Shown piece by piece: positions 37,721 to 50,330 of a stretch of 64,000 nt of DNA (within the stretch, counting starts at the first letter, position 1; every line of letters begins with the position of its first letter). The position numbers were made by a program, and so were the translations under genes. This DNA comes from Spirodela intermedia. Its lineage: Eukaryota > Streptophyta > Magnoliopsida > Alismatales > Araceae. The notes under the pieces were generated by a model. It saw nothing but the letters and a program-made list of their open reading frames with translations, searched no databases and was not told the origin of the DNA. The DNA lies in contig LR746279.1 of NCBI GenBank assembly GCA_902729315.2, forward strand, positions 3,938,001 to 4,002,000, in the 5' to 3' direction.

Positions 37721-38190
37721 ACTTGAAATAACCTCCTCTCTACTGATTAACGTCCTAAGAATGGCAACATACGGTAAATATTAAGACAAGGCAGAATTTG
37801 AATTAGACAACTAGCGACCACAACTCACATGTACAAATCTAAATATATCTGTTCACACAACAGAAATGCATAATTACTGGTCTAATTTTATTCTGTTAGC
37901 ATTGAACTTTGGAACGAAGATGAACTTGATATGCATGATGTAATAAAGGAAACAAAGGTCGTCTGATGTCACCTTATCTTTGTCGTCCTCCTGAGGGAGA
38001 AGGATTTCGATTAGAATTTGGTGAAGAACTTGATAAGCCCAGGCCAAATCTTTGGCTTTAATGAATGGAGTTTAGTGGATTATCTTTCTGCATATTTCTG
38101 AACGATAGTCAAATATATATTCACTAAAACTATTAGCACCACATGAGTATGCTGGCTTTCTTATGGCGTAAATCATTTGAGAGGTGTTGA
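37720..38190. other. Spacer between the inverted-repeat arms
   Basis: About 470 bp. The stretch near 37,970-38,035 reads, in reverse complement, like 50,665-50,720 on the plus strand. This segment therefore lies inside the inverted part of the locus. No gene is recognised. Confidence 0.45.
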
Positions 38191-38465
38191 TCTAAAGTGA
38201 TACTCTTTTCACGCCGGTGATTAACCTAGATTCTGTAAGCACAAGGTTATCGTAGAAATAAACTAATACGCTTGCATTATCATATAGAGCCATCAACACT
38301 TTTTGATAGTAAGCTTTGGATTGAACTTTGTAATTTTCTTTCTTAGTAATGTAGCAACAGGGAGCTATTTCCCTGATTTTAAATGATAGCATGAGATCTA
38401 CCATCAAAACATAACGAGAAGATTAATTTTGGGAGTTTTTCCGTATGTATCAAGAATCGTAATCA
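38190..38465 (-). repeat. Inverted repeat, right arm
   Basis: This is the reverse complement of the left arm at 37,440-37,720; CAGGGAGCTATTTCC and AACGAGAAGATTAATTTTG are easy anchors. A copy in the same orientation lies at about 58,020-58,185, just before unit G. Confidence 0.65.
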
Positions 38466-38975
38466 TCCGGACTGTCAGAATGGTAATGCTGGAGAGAGAC
38501 GCACACGCACATACCGAGATTTGCGTAAGGCGTCACCGATGCAGTCAGCGTTACTGCGGGTTATTGGGCTTCTATTGGCGCCACCGCGAGCTGTGTATCT
38601 CGTCGCTACAACGCGGAAACCGAGAAAGAATGGTACCCGCGGTTGGATGGTGTAGGATGGTACGCGTGTTCTTTAGCGCGTGGTAAAACCGGCACCACAG
38701 TCATGTTTCTTCAATTTTGTTGACTAGGAAGGAGTTCGATTTGGAAACGAGGTTCAGCGGTCAAGGATGACCGAGTCCGCTGAATCATGAGATTCAAAGC
38801 GGGAACTGCGGAGTCGAATAATCTTTGACATGGAATAAGGTTGATCCGAGAAACAGAGACGCTGAACGGATCTTCCTTTGATGATAAACTTGAGCGGTAA
38901 ACATGAAGAAACATGACTAAAATATGTATTAACGAAAGAACCCTTAACCGTTCAGCTAACGCACTCTTCGCATTA
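38465..38975 (-). repeat. Partial peptide-gene unit C (3' half only, no peptide ORF)
   Basis: The segment with GCAGTCAGCGTTACTGCGGG, GGTACGCGTGTTCTTTAGCG and GGAGTTCGATTTGGAAACG matches the distal part of units A, D, F and G. It stops at about 38,975, where sequence of the next unit (D) begins. The peptide gene and promoter are missing, so it is a truncated copy. Confidence 0.75.
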
Positions 38976-41211
38976 GATTGCTCTCCACTTGATGATTTTT
39001 CATTCACATAATCATCAATCATTAATAAACGCTCCTCAGGCATACAGACCTCATCTTTGTCTCAACTATATACATTGGAAGTTGAGGAATTGGTAATTTT
39101 ATTTAAACTGAGAGTTCATAGTGTCCTGATCAATTGATAGACCTGATCAATTGACCTATGTCATAACCTGATCAGTGTTACTTAAGTATTTGACAACCAC
39201 ATAGAAGTACGTTTGAAGATTGATCACTGTTTGATAATTGATAGTTGAACAAATAAAATTTTTTTTGCAAATAAGACTTGAAATGTTTATGTCATTCATT
39301 TGAATGAACTAGTGGATACAAAGACATACTTACATGATGATTATAATTCTCTAGAATTAGATTTATGAAATGGATCTTTAGGACATGCATAAAATCCATT
39401 TGATGGGCTCCATAATTTAGACTTTGTGTAAAGCCGTTTTAAAGGAAAAGAAACCAGAGAGTCATTCAAATCCAAGATGCATAAAAACCATAGTTCCAAA
39501 AATATTTTCAACACTGCAGCTGAAGTACAATGAATCGGTATACGGGTGTTTCGATGCATATTAACGGTAAGAAAAAGAATATTTCATCTTCAACCTTTAT
39601 CCAACAAACCTTTTATGCTGGCTCCTTCAGGTGATAACAGACAGAGTACATTAGGTTTATTTTCGTATTTTCGTGGTTTTGACAAAAGAGTATGTCCTAC
39701 GGATCAACAAAGTAAAGAACTATTCACACAGCCGAAGACTACTAAATATTATTTACCGCTGATAAATTACCTGTTAATGAATTATTATTCACTATGCTTT
39801 GTCATAACCTGTCATGAATTTCCTTGACAGTTGGTTCTGCCTCTCGTAGCCAGAAAATGGCATAGAAATGCCTTGCATCGAGATAGAAGTGAAGCTAAAT
39901 CTCTATTCCGTTAATAACAAGATTTGCAACACGGTCTCTCATTATATACAACCCTCCCGTCTATGAGATATTGAAAGGCGCGGGGGAGAGAGAGAAAGAC
40001 GCACACACAGACACATACAGAGATTTGCGTAAGACGTCACAGAGGCAGTCAGCGTTGCTGCGGGTTATTGGGATTCTATTGATGCCACCACGAGCTGTCT
40101 CTCTCTCGTCGCTACAACACGGAATCCCAGAAAAACATTTCAGACCACGCAGTTGGATGGTCTAGGATGGTACGCGTGTTCTTTAGCGCGTGGAAAAACC
40201 GGCACCACAGTCATGTTTCTTCAATTTTGATGACTAGGAAGGAGTTCGATTTGGAAACGATATTCAGCGGTCAAGAATGACCGAGTCCGCTGTCTCATGA
40301 AATTCAAAGGAACTGGGGAGTCCAATAATCTTTGACATGGAATAAGGATGATCCGAGAAAACGGAGACGCGGAACGGATCTCCCCTTGACAATAAACTTG
40401 AGCGGTAAACATGAAGAAACATGACCCAAATATGTATTAACCGTTCAGCTAAATGCACTCTTCTCAATGGATAACCGAACACTACTGGGGAACCGTACCC
40501 TTTGAGGGTCCTTAATGTTTGTTTCTTGAAAAAATTTCTAAGGACATTCAGAGGGGCCCGAATTATGATGTTTTTAGAATATACCGTTTGTTCTCTTGAA
40601 TAAGCGACTACTATCAAAGTCCATAGTTCTTATCACTCCAGCGAATTATCTCACGAAGTGTAACGTTCACTTGATCCTGTTATCATCGCCAGAATCGGGT
40701 GGAAAGAAGGCACGCATCACAGGATGAGGGTTCTTTCCTTCAGTAGCCTTCTCTCCGGAATAACCCAACCGCGTCATCGCTCATCTGATCCATCACGTAA
40801 ACCCAAACGCTCCCCCGTCAGAACGTGAATAACGGTCTTTACAAGTTAGACATTTGGCGTGTTTCTCACAATTTCGTACAAGCTGGATCTCTCACATGAA
40901 ATGAACAAATCTCTGATGGTGAGTGTATAACAGTCCAGCAAAGATTCTCGCTCGTATTGGTAAATTCTCTCTTCCCGGACAACTGTAATCTCCTATAATA
41001 TCGAACACTGACAAAGGAAATCGTTGGTTCTTTTCGTTTAACGCTATAGAATTAATCCTTGCTTTTCCTTTAGGTATATCTGGTAGATCCACAGACAAGC
41101 CAAGTGGTGGAGAAGAATAGAGAAAGAGAGAGAATGGGAAAAACAAATAAAGGCATAGAAGGAACTGAGCAAGCTAACAGAAGCCCACACTAGACATCCG
41201 TCTTAGGGGCA

Positions 41212-41424
41212 TTACACTGCTACCGGTGGCGCGGGAGGATGCGAAGGCGTCATCTGAGAAAGCAAGCGTCTACCTCCTGATCTTGAAACTGCCGCTGGTA
41301 AGGCAGAGCCCTGGTAAGCCGTCTTGATTCTCGTTAGAATCTGGGCTGCTTCGGCAGACGTAGAGAACAGCAACAGAATTGAAAGCGAAATTGCCAGCGC
41401 GGCCCCTCCTTTTGCCTGCATCAT
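41212..41424 (-). CDS. Putative secreted peptide precursor D (70 aa)
   Basis: This is a paralogue of copy A with a MMQAKGG signal peptide and STSAEAAQILT. The C-terminal region is SRSGGRRL-LSQM followed by TPSHPPAPPVAV. Differences from A are concentrated at the C-terminal linker and around the core (S-H-P-P instead of S-H-D-P). The TATA box at 41,502-41,508 lies 78 bp upstream, and a TTGACC W-box lies at 41,774-41,779. The upstream non-coding ORF of A (21,737-21,931) has a 2-nt deletion here, whereas the peptide frame is intact. Confidence 0.65.
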   Translation of the reverse strand: MMQAKGGAALAISLSILLLFSTSAEAAQILTRIKTAYQGSALPAAVSRSGGRRLLSQMTPSHPPAPPVAV

Positions 41425-41501
41425 CTTCCTATCCGCAAGCTCTCCCTCTTCCTCTTGTGTCACTCCCGAAAGCTGAATAAAACTTCCTTCACTAGTTCCA
41501 A

Positions 41502-41508
41502 TATATAG
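41502..41508 (-). promoter_or_regulatory. TATA box of peptide gene D
   Basis: CTATATA on the minus strand lies 78 bp upstream of the start codon, as in the paralogues. Confidence 0.6.
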
Positions 41509-42489
41509 CTTTTGCAGGTGGTTTAAGACTTTTTTCACAGTCAATTTCTCGGATCTCTGACTGAAGGTAATGGTGAACTACATTGTAGTTAATGAGGAAA
41601 TGCACTAATCAACGGAGATCCGTCAACAACAATGGACAATGCTTGAAAAGCAAGAAAAGAAAGGTTGAAATCGGCAAAAGATGTAAGTTAGAATGGACCC
41701 ATTCTGTGTTCAACAGGACGAAAGGTTGAAATTGTCAAAGTCTGACGAAGGACAATAAAAACAGTGTTGAACGTTGACCTCTCTATACCTAAAGAGTTAT
41801 AGCTTATAAATTTTAAAGAACTTTTGGTGAAACAGCACCCTACTTAATCGCGACGTACATAACATAGTAAATCCTGCACTTTAGAATAATGGCTTCAGAG
41901 TTTGGATTATCATCCAAGATACTATCTGCATACCCTACCTGTTGAAGATTTTCAGGAAGTAAGTAATAGAGTCAACTTGTATGGGCTTTTCGGAAGTGCA
42001 CTTCACTTCGCTGTCAACGTCATAGTAAAGTAATGAAAGCATGACAAACTTGGTGCTTTTTACATTTTATATCATGAACCATGTTTAAACAAAATGCCAA
42101 TACAGCTCCAGGGAAATACACAATCTTTCTTGGTTGAGCCAGCCGGAGACTGAAGAAAGTTATATGCAAAATTTGTTTATGTACTGTAATAACTGACAGT
42201 TGAGCTAGATATTTTGTCAAATAAATATTTCTGTATCCTCCATATTATAAATTGATGTCCTTCAAGTCTTTTTATCTTCCACGATGGTTTATGCACCCAG
42301 AACATAAATAAAGAGACCCCTTGCCGATGGGTTGTGATGGATTAAGGCACCCAGTACATTAGGGAGGCTCGTATTCTGAGCCTCAAGATGTGTTTTTGCA
42401 TATCCTAATGTTCTTTTTCGTAAAGTCACTCAAAACAATTATCGTAAAAGGAAAAAGGAACTTAGTGCCTTGATGTCTAGCATAAGAGT

Positions 42490-43050
42490 AGCTACTTTAG
42501 ACCAACCAAAGTACCTAGTCTTGGTGGAAAATATTACTACCATGCAATCACTGATGATTATTCATGTTACACTTTGACTCAATTTTCAGCTGGGAAAAAA
42601 TGAAACTTACTCATACTAAACATTAGACGACTTGCAAGTACGCCAAAGTGAAGCAATCTCGTACTAAACGAATTTCACTTTCCAACACAAAAATGAAAGA
42701 GACTCGAACTGTAACAATTGAAACTTTGTGAGTATCTAGTTGGACAACTGGGATAAAAACTTAAAAGAAGAGTTCAGAATAAATTAGGAGATAAAATTAG
42801 AAGCATGAGAAGTGATCATGGTGGAAAATATGACAACCCTAGGTTTATCTAATTATGTGATGAGAATGGAATTACCTATGCTTTTTCCTAGTCAAAGAAC
42901 ACCGAAACAAAGTGAGGTGACAAAATAGAAAACTAGAGCACTTTTAGAAATAAGGTGTTGATTAAGCCTAAATTGAGGAAAACCCTTTATGAACTTATCA
43001 AAAAATGAACAACGAAATATGGGGTACTTCAAAACTTTCAGATCGAAATT
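42490..43050 (+). mobile_element. Copia integrase remnant, copy 2 (part 1)
   Basis: Plus-strand translation gives RPTKVPSLGGKYYYHAITDD plus YSCYT, the integrase core around the DDYS motif, then a RSDHGGKYDN stretch and an LCDENGI stretch. It is collinear with 56,575-57,000. It is interrupted at 43,050 by the minus-strand Gypsy relative and resumes at 47,225. Confidence 0.75.
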
Positions 43051-44523
43051 TGACATGACTTAGTCGTTTATAGTAAATCAAGTAAATTTAAAATTTATAA
43101 AACTAGAAAATATCAATTTTCAGATATTTAGAAGTGTTTATAAACAAATATATCAATTATAATTTATTAAAAATTTCCAAAATAGTGAAAAAAAATTAAG
43201 CCGATCACAGGGATATAATATAATATTAGGTAAGTTTTTAAAATTTTCCTCAAAGAATATGAGTTTTTATAAATTTTACACTAATAAATAAAAATAAAAT
43301 ATATTTAAAATTTAAAAAAAAGGAAAATAAGGGTGCAAACATCAGGATGACATCAGCACCCGACGAATGAGAAGCTAGGAGAAATAGAGTTTCACTTGGT
43401 GATTCTTACTTAAGCGATTATAAACGATTTAATTGATCAAATTAAGATTTGTAAAAGTTGGAAGAATTATAATTGAATGAAAAATAGATTGGTAAATTTA
43501 AATCTTATAAATTATCACTAAATGAAGTGAAAATTAAGTTGAAAGTAGAAAAAATAAAGTTTCGACACATACTTAAGTTCGTGTAGTAAGATGAGGCTCT
43601 TCATTGCATCCGGTACGCTCTCAAAAGGTTGCAACTCATATCCTGGCGGATCGTCCTCTTCTTGACAACGGTTTGTTCGTTGATTAATCAGAGATAATTT
43701 ACTCAATGAATTTGTGATCTTTTTATCGTGAATCATTTAGTAATTTTAGTAACAATACTTCACGAATCACGTCGATGAGATTTTCACTGATGATCAAGTG
43801 ATTCTGACAACTTAATCCTTCATCGGTGATCTATAGGAAAGTCATGATTTAGTCAGATAAAAATACGAGTTTTGACTCTATTAGGATTCAAACTCACGCC
43901 AATCACCTGCCTACATGAGAGATAAGAAAAGAAGTATGTAAATACCCTTATAAAGTGACGTCATCATGATATATTACTATTATAACTAAGGGATATTTAA
44001 AGTATTAAAATAAATGAAACTATTCTGGGGAAGATGTGATGCGGGTTTCGTCTCACATTAGTTGTACGCCTAAGTTTTAGACAAATATATAATAATATCA
44101 GATTTAAAAGCAATGATTCTGTTTCTCGTGTATACGATCACTCCTTGCCCCACAGCTAGTTGGCCACTAGTGACGTGAAAGGGAAGTGGTGCACACATGC
44201 CCCCATCGGTCCATAGCCACTCGAGGTCTTGGTTGCAACTCCCCCCAACTACGCTTTCAACCCACTTGCGGTCCTAGCTGACTAGTGGGTCCCCCCTATT
44301 TTTCATATTTATATTTTAATTTCTTTTTCTTCATTTATCTCAAAAATGAGACTATAAAAATCATATAAATTAATATAAAATCACATAATTAGTCAAAAAT
44401 TCAAATTAATCAATTGAAAATCACTTTTCACAATTTAACATAAATATAAGTCTATTTATCATGACTTAAGGTAAAAAATATATTATTTATTAATTATTAA
44501 CTCATGATAATGAAGACTTATCA
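43051..44523 (-). repeat. LTR of the minus-strand Gypsy element (3' LTR)
   Basis: It begins TGACATGACTTAG (complement of the LTR end) and finishes ATGAAGACTTATCA (complement of the LTR start). It contains the TATA/TGACGTCA promoter pair near 43,948-43,965 in reverse. Confidence 0.8.
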
Positions 44524-46377
44524 TACCTCCCAACTTAAATCATTACTAGTCCCTTAGCAATGAAATTATGAAAATAAATATTCACAAATCTCAAAATATT
44601 ATATTTCAATATATAAAAAAAATATAATTAGAAATGATGCACCTTTAGATACTTTGGATTCTTATATCAAGTATTTAAGAATGATGTCAAGTACTTAAAT
44701 ATTTAAGCACTCTTTAGAATAACAATCTAGACTTCACTTCTTCATTCACATCTTTATCACTTCTTCACTCATAGATATATTTACAAGATGTTCCAATTAT
44801 GATACTAATCTAAAAATAATATTGATTCTACATTTATTTTTTTTCATGACTTAATTTTTGAAGTTTACACTATATTTCTTCTTTTTTTTCTATAGTAGAT
44901 AAGTAACTTTTTTTGTAGACAAATTTCAACAATAAGAATGATGTCTCACACCCTCCATGTACTTTTCATTTTCAGGACTTTCACTTTATCCACTTATTTG
45001 CAGCAATTGTTTTTTCTATGCATGATTTTTGTCAATGAGAATGATGTCTCACAGCCTCCACACGTACTTTTCGTTTCTAGATTTTTCACATTTCTCTCTC
45101 TCTCTTCTTTTTGTTTTCAAAATAAGTGATTTCTCCTCACAAGTCTTATAGATTAGGGTGTAAAAATCTCCATTAAACTCAAATGATCAATCAAATTTTC
45201 ACATCAAGTAAATACTATCCATCAAGATCATGAAGTGAAAATCTGTAAAATCAACTCCATGTTATCTCTTATATATCCAAGGAGTATTCCAACATTTCAT
45301 GTTACTAAATCATTTTTTTTAACTCAATAATAATCTTCCTAGTATCTTTTGAATTCTAAAAAAAACAAAACTTAAAAAAAAACAAAATAAAATAAAAACC
45401 ATAGGTTGCCTCCCATGCGGCGTTGAATTTAATGTTTTCAACTGAATATCTCTTATATTGTATAAGATGATCTATGGCCACCAAAATATATTTGTATCCC
45501 AAGGTAAGTTTTATGATATTCATTTTCACATTTAGCATAAATTCATGTGCTTCATATATATACCTTGACATACTTTCAGCCAAAACAAAAATAGAAATTA
45601 ACAAAATTTTCTCGAAAATAATATTTTCATTTTGAAAAGAACCTTTCTTTATTTTTATCTCATTTTTTAAGACTCTCTTTCATTAGTAAATATTTTCTAT
45701 TAATAGACCATAAAAGACCATATAATTCTCAAATTAGCTCTTACCCAATCTAAATTTTTTTCATCTAAACTGATATCTCTAATTCCTCCACACCCATTTC
45801 TTAATGTATTCTTTTATCTGCATAATCTTTTCCTACTCTATTTTTTTCTTCCATATATATTTTTTCAATTTGTGAGGAGTAAAATATTTCAAGCTTAGAC
45901 TTAACTCTAATGGGTTGTGGGTTTTGAAGGATGGAAGAATTGTCTACTTTAATCTCATATCTAATGAATTCATTAAAATTCAAATTTTTTCCTCGAAAAT
46001 TATCTCTATATTCATATTCATTATTTTCATTTCTCCCCATTAGTTGAATTAACTCTTTTTTTAGCTTTTCCTTTCTAAACTCATCAAATTCTTCATCTTC
46101 CCAAGAGTTATCTTCTAATTTATGTATATGATATGCATTATTATTATCCCTATCAATATCTATAGCTGCAAAATTCTAATTAGATTTATTAATTTTGTCC
46201 CCTACATCTCTCTTCTATTAAAATTTGGATGATATTTTCATGATCAACTGCTCTTTCTTCATCTACATGATCTTTCTCCTTGTCATCCTCATTATATTCA
46301 TTCATCAATTCTGAATAATAAATAATTTTATTTAAATTTTCTATTGGTAAATCGTGTTCTTCCTGATGATGGCCTGT

Positions 46378-47224
46378 TTATTGATCAATCAACAATAATT
46401 TACTCAATAAATTTGTGATCTTTTTATCGTGAATCGTTTAGTAATTTTAGTAACAATTCTTTGTGAATCGCATGAACGAGATTTTCATCGATGATCAAGT
46501 GATTCTAACGGCTTAATCCTTTACCATCGATCTGTATGAAAGTCATGATTTAATTAGATAAAAATACAAGTTTTGGCTCTAGTAGGATTCGAACTTGCAC
46601 CGGTCACCTACTTATATGAGAGAGAGGGAAATAAGTATGCAAATATTCGTATAAAGTGATGTCATCATGGTATATCGTTGTTATAACTAAGGGGTATTTA
46701 AGGTATTAAAATAAACAAAACTATTCCGAGAAAGGTGTGACACGGGTTTAGTCCCTCATCGATTGTACGTCGAAATTTTAGATAAATATATCGTAATATC
46801 AGATTTAAAAGTAATAAATCACTTTCTCGCATGTACAACCACTCCTTGCCCATTAGCCGACTGGCCACCCGTGACGTGGAAGGAGAGTGGCGCACACGTG
46901 CCCCCATTGGTCCATAGCTGCTCAAACCCTTGGTCGTGGCTCCCCCTAATTGTGCTTTTGACCCACTTGCAGGCCCGGTTGGCCAGTAGGTCCCCCCTTT
47001 TTTCCATATTTTCATTTTAATTTATTTTTCTTTATTTATCTCAAAAATAGGACTATAAAAATCATATAAACTCATATAAAATTACATAATTAGTCAAAAA
47101 ATCACATTAATCAACTAAAAACTACTTTTCACAATTTAACACAAATATAAGTCTATTTATCATGAGTTAAGGTGAAAACTATATTATTTATTAATTATTA
47201 ACTCATGATAATGAAGACTTATCA
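46378..47224 (-). repeat. Truncated second LTR of the minus-strand Gypsy element
   Basis: This is the reverse complement of about the first 850 bp of the LTR, ending ATGAAGACTTATCA. The distal part is missing through the internal deletion. Confidence 0.75.
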
Positions 47225-48035
47225 TGATATTTCAAAACTCTTAGATCTAAGTTTTTTATTTTGAGTAATTGCAAGGTTAACTCAAAAATTTAATCCTAGA
47301 AGTGATGTAGGACTCTACTCAAATACTCACAAATATCTAAAGTTTATGACATCTATAATAATTGAGTTGTGGTTGTTGAAGAATCCATCCACGTGAGATC
47401 CATTTTAAAATTTGATTGTGTAAAGATTAAGGGTGATGTGGATAGATTTTGAATAGATCGAATGACATTAGTGAGTACATATTAGATGATAATCTCCTTC
47501 AAAAACATAGGTTATCCAAAAATTGGAGGTCCATCTTGTAGAAAATATGACGTTAAGTTTAAATGATCAATGCAATGCATGATGACTTATAAAGATTTGA
47601 AAGAGAATTTGTTCAAGATTTAGATCCTAATCTTAGTGATTAAAATATAATTTGATTATAAAAAGTGTATTTTTTAATTGAATTGTGAAAGAGGAAGTCT
47701 ATGCATCCTGCTGACCTCAAACATTTATCCATTCAAACATTCTAGATTATGTATCGTGCCTTAGAGAGGCTTCATGTAAATTTACACAAGATCCAACAAC
47801 AAGCTACCAAATTCATTTGTTTAAAAAAAAACATTAAAAGAAAGAGAGATGGAACGTTTTACTAAATTGAAAATTATAAAATTATAATTGTTGAAATCTA
47901 TATTGATCACATAATTATTTTATCTAATATTTAATCGATGTACAATGACCATGATGAGGGCACTTAATTCATAGATTACTACAATAATAGTTTGAAAATA
48001 GAATTTCTATTGCTTGAAAAATATACAAAAAATAT
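47225..48035 (+). mobile_element. Copia remnant, copy 2 (part 2)
   Basis: This is the continuation of the fossil. It has sequence equivalent to 57,010-57,900, including the region reading GTEEGIF-type in other Copia elements and an RT-like stretch near 47,690-47,760 (NCERGSLCIL-type, frameshifted). It is cut again at 48,035 by a solo LTR. Confidence 0.6.
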
Positions 48036-49740
48036 TGACATGACCTAATCATTGTATAATAAATCATGTAAATTTAAAATTTATAAAACTAAAAAATACT
48101 AATTTATGAATTTTTAGGATTATTTAAGAAAATAAATTAATTATAATTTGATAAAAAGTTTCGAAAATAGTAAAAAAAATCCAAGTTGATCATAGGAATG
48201 TAATACAATATTATGTAATATTTCAGAATTTTCTCTAAAAATATGATTTGTTATGATTTTTAGACAAAATAATGAGGATAAAATATATTTAAAATCCTTC
48301 AAAAGGGAAATAAGGGTGAGAATATTAGGATGACATTAGTGGCTCAAAGGATGCAAATTGGACGGAAATAAAGTTTCGCTCAGCGATTCTTGCATAAGTG
48401 ATTACAAACAAATTAATTGGTCAAATTAAGTTTTATAAAAACCAAAAGAAGAGTTTCAAAACTTTAAATCATACAAATTATCTGTAAATTAAGTAAAAAT
48501 TAAGTTAAAAAAAAGAAATAAAGTTCTGGCCTTGTGATGGCAATCATCAAAATTCTATGTGTTTGGGTGGATTATGGAGTGGTCCACATTCTCAAAAAGT
48601 TCTCCTTGGACATGGACAACATGAGTAATATTTAAATCTTTTACCAAAGTCTAGAAATTAATGAAGTGAGTGGACAAATCATCTCCAACTACTGTCACCT
48701 AGCAGAACGGAAAAATGACAGCTTTGTGGATCTCCACCGATTGTCACTTAGTAGAGATAAGTTGAATGAAGGTGAGATACATCTTAAGGAGCTTCATCTT
48801 CAGGTCTCCATGGCAAGAGGAGGTCCTTTATCACATATGATATGATTTTGGGAGGTGGCGACTAGTTTCTTAACAAATTCTCATCTTTCCAATGATAACT
48901 TGTTCATTAAACAATCATAGATAATTTACTCAATAGATTCACGATCTTTTTATCTAGAATCGTTCAACAACTTTAATAACGATACTTTGCAAATCATGTT
49001 GGTGATATTTTCGTTGATGATTGAGTGATTCTAGTGGCTTAAGTATTGATAGACAATATGTAAAACGATCTTGATTTACTTAGATAAAAATATGAATTTT
49101 GACATTAGTGGGATTCAAACTCTCACTGGTCACCTACCTACATGAAAAAGTGAAATAAGTATGCAAATACTCTTATAAAGTGATGATAAGAGTATTTCTT
49201 TCTCATAAAAAAAGATATTTTAGGTATTAAAATTATTGAAAACCTTTCAAAAAGCTATGATGCTGATTTAGTCCCACATTAGTTATGTTATGAGTTTTGA
49301 AACCGATATATAATAACACAAGATTATGTGATCAATAAGCCTCTCTCTCTCTCTCATGTGTACAACCACTCCTTACCCTACACTAAACTGGTGACTAATG
49401 ACATGGAAGGAGAGTGACACACACGTGTTCCCTACCAATCTTTAATTGCTTAAGCCCCTTGTGGCTCTACTTGATTGTGCTTCTGACTTGCTTGTAGCCT
49501 AGTTAGTTGGCAGGTCCTCTTTTTTTATATTTTTATTTTATTTTATTTCATTTCTCTTCATTTATCTCAAAAATATGATTATATAAATTCACATAAAATC
49601 ATATAATTAATTAAAAATTCACATTAACTAACTAAAAATCACTTTCATAATTTAACATAAATAAAAGTCTATTTATCATGAGTCAAAGCTTAAACTATAA
49701 TATTAATTAATTATTAACTCATGATAATGAAGACTTATTA
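48036..49740 (-). mobile_element. Solo LTR of the Gypsy family
   Basis: This is a full-length reverse-complement LTR (TGACATGACC to AAGACTTATTA) with no internal sequence. It interrupts Copia DNA that is continuous in the copies at 57,890-57,930 and 61,355-61,410. The flanks AATAT and AACAT may be a decayed 5-bp target duplication. Solo LTRs arise by recombination between the two LTRs of an element. Confidence 0.8.
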
Positions 49741-50330
49741 AACATATTTAAGAAATTTAAACTAGAGAGATTTTAAATAAAAACACAGTTAAGGGATCAA
49801 ATTGTAAAGTAGTTTGTGATGGAAAAAGAAAATAAGCTAAACAATTCATGTATAGAACTATCATTAGTTCAATATTTGGTGCATGGCTGAGATCGTTGGC
49901 AGCTAGCTGACTTGATAGCTTATCTATTGTCATTTGTGTGCTAGGTTTAAAAATAACCTTAGAAAATCCCATTTAAGTAAGTTAAAAGGAAATTTAGATA
50001 TTACTAGTGAATTTAAAAGATTATTTTATATGAAAAATCATGTATTAAATTTAATTGGTTATTTGTTTCATATTTTTTAAGACATAAGATGAACATATGA
50101 AATATAAGTGTATCCTATTTATTTTAAGGCAGATTTTTAATTTTGTGGTTTTCTAAAATGTTAAATTTTGTTACACTATCAATTGTTGTTGAAATATGTC
50201 CACCCATCAAATCACAACAAAAGATCTTGCACTTCAGATGTTCACCATTCTCCATCCCTAACAAAAACCTACTGTAATTAATCTTCTGATTATCGCTTGA
50301 TAATTTTTTCAATGGCATCATTTCAAATTA
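49741..50330 (+). mobile_element. Copia remnant, copy 2 (part 3)
   Basis: This is the continuation after the solo LTR. It is collinear with 61,385-61,960, and includes the region between RT and RNase H (the YRxxIGSLLYL-type region reads YRTIISSIFGAWL). It is heavily decayed. Confidence 0.55.

Larger units (their letters stand above)
38975..42300 (-). repeat. Peptide-gene duplication unit D
   Basis: This is collinear with A and F. From about 39,300 to 40,720 it is close to identical to A and F. In the peptide and promoter part (40,740-42,300) it is clearly more diverged. It keeps a 27-bp segment (about 39,940-39,966) that A and F have lost. Confidence 0.85.
43051..47224 (-). mobile_element. 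Deleted minus-strand Gypsy element of the same family
   Basis: In reverse orientation, the left part (43,051-44,523) is a full LTR. It is followed by the complement of the polypurine tract and internal remnants (45,360-46,040, matching 31,830-32,490). The right part (about 46,378-47,224) is only the promoter-side half of the other LTR. The gag and primer-binding region are gone, lost in a deletion joining the internal region to mid-LTR. The LTR ends are TG and CA in the reversed sense. The element splits Copia copy 2. Confidence 0.8.

Noticed and set aside
38192-38407. 71-codon minus-strand ORF partly shared with 57,939-58,142
   Set aside because: It lies within the inverted-repeat arm, only the first part is conserved, and the arm is clearly repeat-derived.
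46570-46610. tRNA-like GGATTCGAAC motif
   Set aside because: It lies inside the Gypsy LTR, is altered in the other LTR copies, and has no surrounding cloverleaf.
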